A stretch of DNA of 9,818 nt from JAAYAY01 sp964429355 (GTDB taxonomy: Bacteria > Planctomycetota > Planctomycetia > Pirellulales > Thermoguttaceae): positions 1-9,818 of the forward strand of contig CAYSCH010000353.1 in assembly GCA_964429355.1 (NCBI GenBank), given 5' to 3'. The notes beneath the pieces were generated by a model. It did no database searches, was not told where the DNA came from, and saw nothing but the letters and a program-made list of their open reading frames with translations. Made by a program: the position numbers and the translations under genes. Within the stretch, counting starts at the first letter, position 1. Every line of letters begins with the position of its first letter. Shown here piece after piece: positions 1 to 6,309 of the stretch.

Positions 1-79
1 TGCCGGTCGAGTTTGATTTGTCAATGACTGGCAGGCAGTCGGGCAGGAATGTTCGTATGGAGAAGGGGCGTCGAACCAT
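1..79 (-). CDS. N-terminal fragment of a protein, possibly GIY-YIG/DUF4357 family (runs off left edge)
   Basis: An open frame of 26 codons starts at an ATG (79-77) and continues past the window edge. A good ribosome binding site, AAGGTGA, sits 9 bases upstream, and the start is only 30 bp after the stop of the metallopeptidase-like gene, so it is probably the next gene of the operon. The translation begins MVRRPFSIRTFLPD and then reads IDKSNSTG. From memory this resembles the start of GIY-YIG/DUF4357 proteins, which often read IFLPDG..GLR.IEKSNWTG and are often found beside restriction-modification loci. Relative to that pattern about four residues are missing and the Trp is Ser, so it may be divergent or decayed. 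No catalytic part is in view. The family call is tentative; that a coding start exists here is better supported. Confidence 0.45.
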   Translation of the reverse strand, partial: MVRRPFSIRTFLPDCLPVIDKSNSTG

Positions 80-109
80 GGTTAATCGTCACCTTACCCT
101 TACCGAGCA

Positions 110-733
110 TCAATCAACGCTGAAGTTGTTCGCAATATACCTCTGTACGAGACTGACGTTTTCCGCGCAAAGGTATGGAGGATCGTCAACCGTTTCTGCA
201 CACGGTTCCCATCGCATAACGCACTTCGGATGGCAACAGTCCTTCGTGCGGGGTGTGGTTTCGTAGCAATCAATCGCGCCCAGTTGATGAAACATCTCGT
301 GCCACACGAGACACCTATTGGGGGTCGGCGAGTATATGAACGCTTCAGGCCCGATCAACGATGCTCCCCATACCGCGTGCGGCGACTGTTCTCGACACCT
401 GATGGCAAAAGGATGGTCTTGCGGACAGAAGACTGTCAAACGCGAGCGTTGACCGTACGTTTGAGTCAGATCAACGACAATGTCAGTGATGATCGCCGGC
501 ACGGAATTGTCGTCTTGCCGAAGGTGGTTCGTCAGGATCTTTGTGAACTCATTTGAGCAAGCCTCTATTCGACTTGGTAAAGAATAGGGCGGATCTGCCA
601 CAATCTCTGCAAACCGTTTCACGGCCTCAGCGGCACTCGCTGCCTCAATAGCTGATAGTCCAGGGAGCAAACAGTAAACGAGTTTGAGCATATAAGTCTT
701 TATCATCCTGGGATTCCATTTTCTCCAACCCAT
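110..733 (-). CDS. Small putative zinc metallopeptidase, metzincin/archaemetzincin-like
   Basis: This 207-aa product carries HEMFHQLGAIDC at residues 145-156. It fits the metzincin zinc-binding pattern HExxHxxGxx(H/D), with Asp155 as possible third ligand as in snapalysin-type enzymes. A cysteine cluster (Cys166, Cys167, Cys171) follows, and then Met173 in a CxM context that could be the metzincin Met-turn. The spacing G-x3-C and C-x4-C-x-M recalls archaemetzincins, but with an insertion between the two parts. The protein is cysteine-rich and small for a protease domain. It lies 43 bp after the HEPN-like gene and probably belongs to the same operon, where it might process a partner protein. 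The first 25 or so codons are doubtful: a more protein-like frame begins at ATG 746 (MTQLDGLEKMESQDD...) and joins this frame if one base near 662 is skipped. The HExxH signature is seen directly; activity, substrate and exact family are inferred. Confidence 0.65.
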   Translation of the reverse strand: MGWRKWNPRMIKTYMLKLVYCLLPGLSAIEAASAAEAVKRFAEIVADPPYSLPSRIEACSNEFTKILTNHLRQDDNSVPAIITDIVVDLTQTYGQRSRLTVFCPQDHPFAIRCREQSPHAVWGASLIGPEAFIYSPTPNRCLVWHEMFHQLGAIDCYETTPRTKDCCHPKCVMRWEPCAETVDDPPYLCAENVSLVQRYIANNFSVD

Positions 734-776
734 CGAGCTGAGTCATCGCTTGAAGTGATCTTTCCTGCAGTGAACG

Positions 777-2237
777 TCAGTCGCCTGCCGTTCTCGCTGC
801 CTCAATCCGATCCGCCAAGTCGACCATCGCTCGAACCGCCGACAAGAAATGACGCGTTTCGTGGTAGGAACAGTAAAAATCCGCGTCGTGGGCAGCACAA
901 TTCCGATATTCCTGCCATAGGGCATTCGCAATGCGTGCGAATCGCCGTTCAAACTTGCGTGGTGAACGTAGCTTGTCTCCGATAGTCCGGCCGACGCCGT
1001 TTTCTCTGTTCGTTTCCGATGGCCATACGCGTTTCACGAGGCCTTCTGCGCCAGCTAAAATAATCTTCACTGCATCTTTGGGCAAAAAGTCGGGTAGCTC
1101 TAACAAACGACTGAGGCGTTGAATCTCCGCGACGACGGCTTCTGGATGGCTTTCGCACACCTCCGAAAACGTTCGCGGGGTCAGTGACTCAAGCTGCCTC
1201 TGGTCGAATTCGTCCTGCGCGTCGCTCAAGGCGGACAGCGTGGCACCGAATGCCGTCCATACTCGCTGCTGGCAGTGCTCGAGGTTCCGAATCATCTCCG
1301 ACTCAATGACGTCAACCTGTTCGTCGCCAACCAATTCGTACAAACCGGGTGAATAACAGAACCGAGAACGGTGTAATGAGTCAAGCAAATCTCGGCCATA
1401 TCGGAGCCTTTGGATCATCGGTTGCCGCAGGAGTCTTTCAACGGAAGGTCTGATTGGTGGGAAATAGAAATCGGCTTCCAGAATGTCGTCCCATATAACC
1501 GAGACGTAATCGGATTCCTCGATATGAATTGCGAGTTCAGCAGAGTCTTCGTCATCGAACGATCTTAGCCGTTGGACTTCGGACTCAAGAATCCCCGCCA
1601 ATTCACCGAACGAACATCCAACCTCAAACGCTTCTGCACAGTTACACTTGGCAGCAAGATCTCTTATTGCCTCGCCAACAGCCGGCACGTTATCCTTGCT
1701 GCGTTGCACGATAGAAGCAAGGGCACTTGGGCCATTGGGCGACTTGAAGAACCTCGCAACGAAATCAGTCCAGTTGTTCAGGAAGCCCGGTGACCTAGAG
1801 ACGTGTCGTAAGATGCATTCACCAGGAGTAAGTGTGAGTAGATCTCCGAAATGAACCGTCACTAGATCTATCAAGGATTTTCTTTCTGGGTTCATTTCGA
1901 CGTGTCGTATGCTTTGCAGGTCGTGCCGACGGATTGCGTCGTCAATCTGGTTTTGGGTTAGAGGGATTTCAATGATCTCTCCCGGATGATTGCCGCAAGC
2001 TCCCAACGTCGTATTGTCGTCGATCTGGACGAGAGCGAAGTCGGTCAGGGCGGGATTATCCTGGTGGAACATTACACAGTAATCGACGCCCCTCAGAAAA
2101 ACGAATCTTGGGACTAGCGCCGCGAGCCGAAGACGTAGGTGCGTCAACAACCTGGTGGATGGTTTGCCATGCAAGAACTCGCCGACACTTTGGCCTAGCA
2201 GTAGGGCTTCTGCCTGTGAAATCTCGAAAGGCGCCAT
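777..2237 (-). CDS. Unrecognised 486-aa protein with C-terminal HEPN-like RX4H motif
   Basis: I do not recognise the first 380 residues. They look soluble, with no signal peptide, membrane segment, Walker A motif or obvious nuclease motif. The C-terminal 110 or so residues look helical and contain EYRNCAAHD, in which Arg445 and His450 are separated by four residues. This fits the RX4-6H active-site signature of HEPN ribonucleases, as found in abortive-infection C-terminal domains and in the PrrC/RloC anticodon nucleases; the latter also carry an ABC ATPase part, which is absent here. The ATG at 2237 is preceded by a purine-rich AAGGAAGAG that can act as ribosome binding site. The gene starts 51 bp after hsdS on the same strand, so it is probably co-transcribed as accessory cargo of the Type I system. 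Base composition is lower in GC than hsdM. The CDS is certain; the HEPN assignment is a motif-level inference. Confidence 0.85.
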   Translation of the reverse strand: MAPFEISQAEALLLGQSVGEFLHGKPSTRLLTHLRLRLAALVPRFVFLRGVDYCVMFHQDNPALTDFALVQIDDNTTLGACGNHPGEIIEIPLTQNQIDDAIRRHDLQSIRHVEMNPERKSLIDLVTVHFGDLLTLTPGECILRHVSRSPGFLNNWTDFVARFFKSPNGPSALASIVQRSKDNVPAVGEAIRDLAAKCNCAEAFEVGCSFGELAGILESEVQRLRSFDDEDSAELAIHIEESDYVSVIWDDILEADFYFPPIRPSVERLLRQPMIQRLRYGRDLLDSLHRSRFCYSPGLYELVGDEQVDVIESEMIRNLEHCQQRVWTAFGATLSALSDAQDEFDQRQLESLTPRTFSEVCESHPEAVVAEIQRLSRLLELPDFLPKDAVKIILAGAEGLVKRVWPSETNRENGVGRTIGDKLRSPRKFERRFARIANALWQEYRNCAAHDADFYCSYHETRHFLSAVRAMVDLADRIEAARTAGD

Positions 2238-2288
2238 GGCTGTTCTCTTCCTTGCTTGTTGGCCGTGTCCTGCGTTATAAGGTCTGCC

Positions 2289-3962
2289 CTACTTGCTGTC
2301 GCCGTTCAACACCCCCGCCACCACAGCCTCCATCAGCTTCTCGCTGTCGGCCTGGGATTGGGTCAGGTTGGATTCCAGTTCGTCGCAGATGGACATCAGT
2401 TGATCGACCTTGGCGACGATGCGTCTCTGTTCGGCTAGGGGGCAAGCTGGGAATGGAACCCTTAGAATTCTGTCGGGAGAAGTGTGCCTGACTTTCATTC
2501 CAGTACAGGTTCTGGCTAATTCACTTCTAAAGAACTTGGAGTTGAAGAACCAGAATGCGAATTCGGGTAGAATCGATTCTGAAAAGCGGAATTTGCCGAG
2601 ACGTTGATTGTGGACGTAGACCCTGCCGTCGTCCGGAATGAAGGCCGGACTTCCCAAAAGGCCCGCCGCCTGTTCGGTCATCGGAATAACCAGATCGCCG
2701 GGTTTGAAAATGAACTCCGGGTCAACTGGGCCTGAATAGTACTTCCTCTTCGACGCACGATCACGAAAGCCGCCTTTCTCATAGAAATTCCCGGGCGTAG
2801 TCAAGACAAAATCCGCAGGTTCGTCTGTGAAAAACTTACTACTAAAGGCGTAACCATGTTTCAAACTGGAAATGTCGCCAAGTCGAAACCACGCCCATGA
2901 GGAAGGTAGCTGATGTGGCTTTTCTAGGTCTTTGATTGGCCCTGCCCATTTTGGCTGCCTTTGATCGGCCTTCGTAGGTGCATCCAGGAGCTTCACTCTT
3001 AGATGATCGTTGGAGTCTTGTGGAACCAGCTTGCCCTGCACGGCCAGTTGCAGAATCACCTGCCGCAGTTCCTGCACATTCTTCGGCGTGTCGTAAAGCT
3101 GGTCGAAGTGGTTGCGGATGCGAGCCCAGTGGCGGGCGAACTGGTTGGGGGTGGGGGCGGAGGTGAGGGCGGCGTGGGAGGCCGTGCAGGCCTGGATTCG
3201 CACTTCGTTCCGCTTCCGCTGCCCCTCGTCCAACTTGTCGCAAAGGGCCATCAGCTCGTCCACCTTCGCTACGATGCGACGCTGCTCGGCAAGGGGTGGG
3301 ACGGGGACTATCAGGGATTTCAAGGATGTTGCGTTGACATTCGGCTGCCCAGTGCCGGCCGATTTCGCGTACAGTTGTTCCCAGTAGATCGTGGACTGCG
3401 CGAAGAGCCACAGATATCGTGGAAAAATCGCTGAACACGGGATCGCCCGGATCAAATAGGAAGCGAAGACGGCTGGGACGCAAATGCCCTGTACTAAGTA
3501 GGACTTGCCTATCGTCCCACCGGTTCGTGCAATCAACAGATCTCCGTCACGGAGTGCATTCTTCTCGAAACTTGTATCATCGATTTCGCAACCAGGAACC
3601 TGTTCCCAGTTGACGCGACCGTTCTGGATGTCGGTTATTCGAAGGAGGCGAACGCCCTTCAGGTTGTGATTAGCCGATGCTGTGTACCCGTAATGTACAT
3701 TAGTTGTCAGGTCTTGAAGCTGACTCCATTCCCAGGAATTGGGCAAAGCATGCGGGGTTGCTTCAAGTTGAACGCGGTTTGTTCCGACCGAGCGACTACC
3801 ACGCGCGCGTTCTAGTAGTGCGGATGCTGGCTCGTCATCCGGATCTTGCGATACGAGCGTGCCTCGTACCGCCAACGCATGAATCAATTCCCGCAGCTTC
3901 TTCACCCCATTCGGCGCGTCCGCCAACAACTCAAAATGTTCGGCGAGAATCTCGGGCACCAT
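2289..3962 (-). CDS. hsdS: Type I restriction enzyme specificity subunit HsdS
   Basis: HsdS gives the Type I complex its DNA sequence specificity and forms the methyltransferase with two HsdM subunits. The product of about 557 aa has the full two-domain layout: an N-terminal helical part (LRELIHALAVRGTLV), first target-recognition domain (about 75-225), central conserved helix (PPLAEQRRIVAKVDELM, about 223-239), second half-repeat (LRQVILQLAVQGKLV, about 300-314), second target-recognition domain (about 353-505), and distal conserved helix (LAEQRRIVAKVDQLM, about 510-524). Each target-recognition domain opens with a P.SW.W motif. The ATG at 3962 overlaps the hsdM stop by one base; a GTG at 3965 would give a 4-base overlap. 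GGGAGGTG lies about 8 bases upstream of the ATG. The two recognition domains are AT-richer than the conserved parts, which fits domain shuffling. The recognised DNA sequence cannot be read from this. Confidence 0.96.
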   Translation of the reverse strand: MVPEILAEHFELLADAPNGVKKLRELIHALAVRGTLVSQDPDDEPASALLERARGSRSVGTNRVQLEATPHALPNSWEWSQLQDLTTNVHYGYTASANHNLKGVRLLRITDIQNGRVNWEQVPGCEIDDTSFEKNALRDGDLLIARTGGTIGKSYLVQGICVPAVFASYLIRAIPCSAIFPRYLWLFAQSTIYWEQLYAKSAGTGQPNVNATSLKSLIVPVPPLAEQRRIVAKVDELMALCDKLDEGQRKRNEVRIQACTASHAALTSAPTPNQFARHWARIRNHFDQLYDTPKNVQELRQVILQLAVQGKLVPQDSNDHLRVKLLDAPTKADQRQPKWAGPIKDLEKPHQLPSSWAWFRLGDISSLKHGYAFSSKFFTDEPADFVLTTPGNFYEKGGFRDRASKRKYYSGPVDPEFIFKPGDLVIPMTEQAAGLLGSPAFIPDDGRVYVHNQRLGKFRFSESILPEFAFWFFNSKFFRSELARTCTGMKVRHTSPDRILRVPFPACPLAEQRRIVAKVDQLMSICDELESNLTQSQADSEKLMEAVVAGVLNGDSK

Positions 3963-5407
3963 CACTCGTCACCTCCCAGTGCGGCCACAAGCTCATCGCG
4001 GAGGCGGTTGCGGGTGTCGGCGATCTGGGTGAGGAGGGTCTGGTACTCTCGGAGCAGCGCGTCGGGGTCGCCGGGACCGGTGTCGGCGTTGTGGGGGTTT
4101 TTGATGTCGAGGTTGTAGCCGCCCGTGGCGATCTGGTCGGCAGAAACCTTCCAGGCCTGCTCGGTCGCGCGGCGCTTCTTCCACCACTTCTTCTCGGCCT
4201 CGAACTCCTCGATCCGCATGGGCCGGGTCTTGTTGTAGGACTTGGCGCCCGGCGGGTAAGGATGCTCGTAGAACCAGACGTCTTTGGTCTTCTCACCCTT
4301 GGTGAAGAACAGCAGGTTCGTCTTGATGCCGGTGTAGGGACTGAAGACGCCGTTGGGGAGGCGGACGATCGTATGGAGGTTGCAGTCAGTGAGCAGCTTC
4401 TCCTTGATGCGGGTCTTCACGCCCTCGCCGAACAGGGTGCCGTCGGGTAGCACGATCGCGGCCCGGCCGCCGGGTTTCAAGAGGTGCATGATTAGGACGA
4501 GGAACAGGTCGGCCGTCTCCCGCGTGCGGAAGGTGGTCGGGAAATTCGACTCGATGCCGTCCTCCTCCATGCCGCCGAAGGGCGGGTTGGTCACCACGAT
4601 GTCGACCCGGTCCTTGGGCCCGTAATCACGCAAGGGACGCGCAAGCGTGTTGTCGTGCCGGATCTGGGAGGGAACTTCGATCCCGTGGAGCATCATGTTC
4701 GTCGTGCACAAGAGGTGGGGAAGCTGCTTCTTCTCCACGCCGAAGACCGACTCCTGGACCGTGTTCCACTGCGATGAGCGCTTGCACTGCTGGCGCAAGT
4801 GCTCGATCGTGGAGGTGAGGAAGCCGCCGGTGCCGCAGGCCGGGTCGAGGACCAATTCGCCAAGCTGGGGATCGACCATGTCGACCATGAACTGGGTCAC
4901 CGCCCGGGGCGTGTAGTACTCGCCCGCATTGCCGGCCGACTGGAGATCGCGGAGGATTTTTTCGTAGATGTCGCCGAAGAGGTGGCGGTTCTCGGCCTTG
5001 TTGAAGTCGATCGACTCGTTGATCTTATTGATCACCTGCCGCAGCAGTTGGCCCGACTTCATGTAGTTGTAGGCGTCTTCGAAGGCGTTGCGGACGACGT
5101 GAGCCCGCCCGTTGCCAGCGGAGAGCGAGAGGTTCTTGAGCTTGGGGAACAGCTCGTTGTTGACGAAGTCGAGCAGCTCGTCGCCCGTCATACCCTCGGG
5201 ATCGGCCGCCCAGGTACTCCAGCGGAACCTCTGGGGGATCGGGGAGCGGTAGTTGTCCTGCAGCAGCAGAGCTTCCTGCTCCTGGTCGTCGAAGATCTTG
5301 AGAAAGAGCATCCAGGCGATCTGACCGATGCGCTGGGCGTCGCCGTCGACGCCCACGTCTTTGCGCATGATGTCCTGGATGGTTTTGATGGTGGTGGTGA
5401 GGGACAT
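3962..5407 (-). CDS. hsdM: Type I restriction-modification DNA adenine N6-methyltransferase subunit HsdM
   Basis: HsdM transfers a methyl group from S-adenosylmethionine to adenine N6 in the sequence chosen by HsdS. The 481-aa product has the N-terminal helical HsdM domain (residues 1 to about 145), the EYYTPR motif at 163-168, the cofactor-binding motif I DPACGTGGF at 188-196, and the catalytic motif IV NPPF at 274-277. All key residues are present and the length is close to normal for the family. The ATG at 5407 lies 6 bp after the stop of the RlmJ-like gene, with no clear ribosome binding site, so translation is probably coupled. The stop overlaps the hsdS start. This gene is strongly GC-rich. 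The assignment is secure. Confidence 0.97.
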   Translation of the reverse strand: MSLTTTIKTIQDIMRKDVGVDGDAQRIGQIAWMLFLKIFDDQEQEALLLQDNYRSPIPQRFRWSTWAADPEGMTGDELLDFVNNELFPKLKNLSLSAGNGRAHVVRNAFEDAYNYMKSGQLLRQVINKINESIDFNKAENRHLFGDIYEKILRDLQSAGNAGEYYTPRAVTQFMVDMVDPQLGELVLDPACGTGGFLTSTIEHLRQQCKRSSQWNTVQESVFGVEKKQLPHLLCTTNMMLHGIEVPSQIRHDNTLARPLRDYGPKDRVDIVVTNPPFGGMEEDGIESNFPTTFRTRETADLFLVLIMHLLKPGGRAAIVLPDGTLFGEGVKTRIKEKLLTDCNLHTIVRLPNGVFSPYTGIKTNLLFFTKGEKTKDVWFYEHPYPPGAKSYNKTRPMRIEEFEAEKKWWKKRRATEQAWKVSADQIATGGYNLDIKNPHNADTGPGDPDALLREYQTLLTQIADTRNRLRDELVAALGGDE

Positions 5408-5413
5408 GGGGGC

Positions 5414-6307
5414 CTATTCTTCGAGTGGTGATGAGTGAAGCGTCGCTTGGCCGGACACGGTACTGGGCCAGCCCGCCAGTTCGGCCACGGAATCGATCGC
5501 GGCACGAATCTCGGCGACCGCATGGTTGTAGAACAACTGGCATCCGCCGGCCTGGTTCTTGTTCCACCGGACCAGTGTCCAGTGATAGCCGATGCCGGCA
5601 ACCTCGTTGCACCTCTTGGTCCCCTGGACTGAGGACCGTTTCTGCCATTGCAGCTCAGTACCCTCCCCCGGGAGCCACATCAGTGTCGGCTTCCCGTCCC
5701 GATTCTTCAAGACTCGCTTCAGCTCTCGCCAACGAGGAAAGGACGGATTGCTGCTCTGGATACCGATACCCGGTGGATCGAGCAGGAGCAGATCCGCGTC
5801 GCCGACTGCCTGCTGGAATTCGGGTGTCCATTCTGCCGGCTCATCGTCGTCCGCAGCTAGCACCTCGTGGATCGTACAGGACTCGCCGGGTTTCAGTCCT
5901 TCAGGCGAGAACCAATGGCGCAGGTTGTCCAGTACTTCGGGAGCCCGGTCGCACAGATGGAAGCAGAACGAGCGATTCCGAATGCGGCAGACGTCGGCCG
6001 CGATTGTCGCTGAGCCCGGATACCAGCCCTGGATCAGATCGGGACGAGCAAGATACCATCGATGCCAGGCGGCCACACTTGGATCGACATCCTGCCCCGG
6101 TTGCGGGAGCGAACCAATACCGCGAGGCCATTCGTAATCGGGCCGCTTCAGCAGCGGGTGCCAGCCATGACCGGCAAAGGCGTCGACGTAGTGAAACGGT
6201 CTGCCAGTCTCCTGAGCGACAAGCGTGGATAGCGCAGCGATCAGGACCGGATGTTTGGCAACATCGCCTTGGTTGCCGGCTTTTCGGTGGTGATCGTACT
6301 GGGCCAT
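5414..6307 (-). CDS. RlmJ-like (DUF519) S-adenosylmethionine-dependent methyltransferase inside the Type I operon
   Basis: The product of about 297 aa is close in length to E. coli RlmJ, which methylates adenine 2030 of 23S rRNA at N6. Near the N-terminus it has YDHHRKAGNQGDVAKH, matching the RlmJ signature Y.H...AGN..DV.KH. The cofactor-binding stretch YVDAFAGHG (about 43-50), then WYPGSATIAA, and a motif IV at about 177-180 follow in the expected order. Motif IV reads DPPG in place of the usual DPPY, so the aromatic residue that normally stacks on the target adenine is missing. The ATG at 6307 lies 2 bp after the hsdR stop; a GTG at 6313 would overlap hsdR by 4 bases. The gene ends 6 bp before hsdM. 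This position implies co-expression with the restriction system. It may act on rRNA, on phage DNA or RNA, or be a catalytically altered regulator. Family call is firm; the role is unknown. Confidence 0.85.
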   Translation of the reverse strand: MAQYDHHRKAGNQGDVAKHPVLIAALSTLVAQETGRPFHYVDAFAGHGWHPLLKRPDYEWPRGIGSLPQPGQDVDPSVAAWHRWYLARPDLIQGWYPGSATIAADVCRIRNRSFCFHLCDRAPEVLDNLRHWFSPEGLKPGESCTIHEVLAADDDEPAEWTPEFQQAVGDADLLLLDPPGIGIQSSNPSFPRWRELKRVLKNRDGKPTLMWLPGEGTELQWQKRSSVQGTKRCNEVAGIGYHWTLVRWNKNQAGGCQLFYNHAVAEIRAAIDSVAELAGWPSTVSGQATLHSSPLEE

Positions 6308-6309
6308 CG

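Noticed and set aside
2238..2300. Internal promoter between hsdS and the HEPN-like gene (TTGAAC and TTATAA on the minus strand)
   Set aside because: The two boxes are 23 bases apart, too far for a normal sigma70 promoter.
3704..4450. 248-codon plus-strand open frame over hsdS and hsdM
   Set aside because: Antisense shadow of confirmed genes; no ribosome binding site and low-complexity Val/Gly/Leu-rich product.
4799..5431. 210-codon plus-strand open frame over hsdM
   Set aside because: Antisense shadow of the methyltransferase gene with biased composition and no family resemblance.
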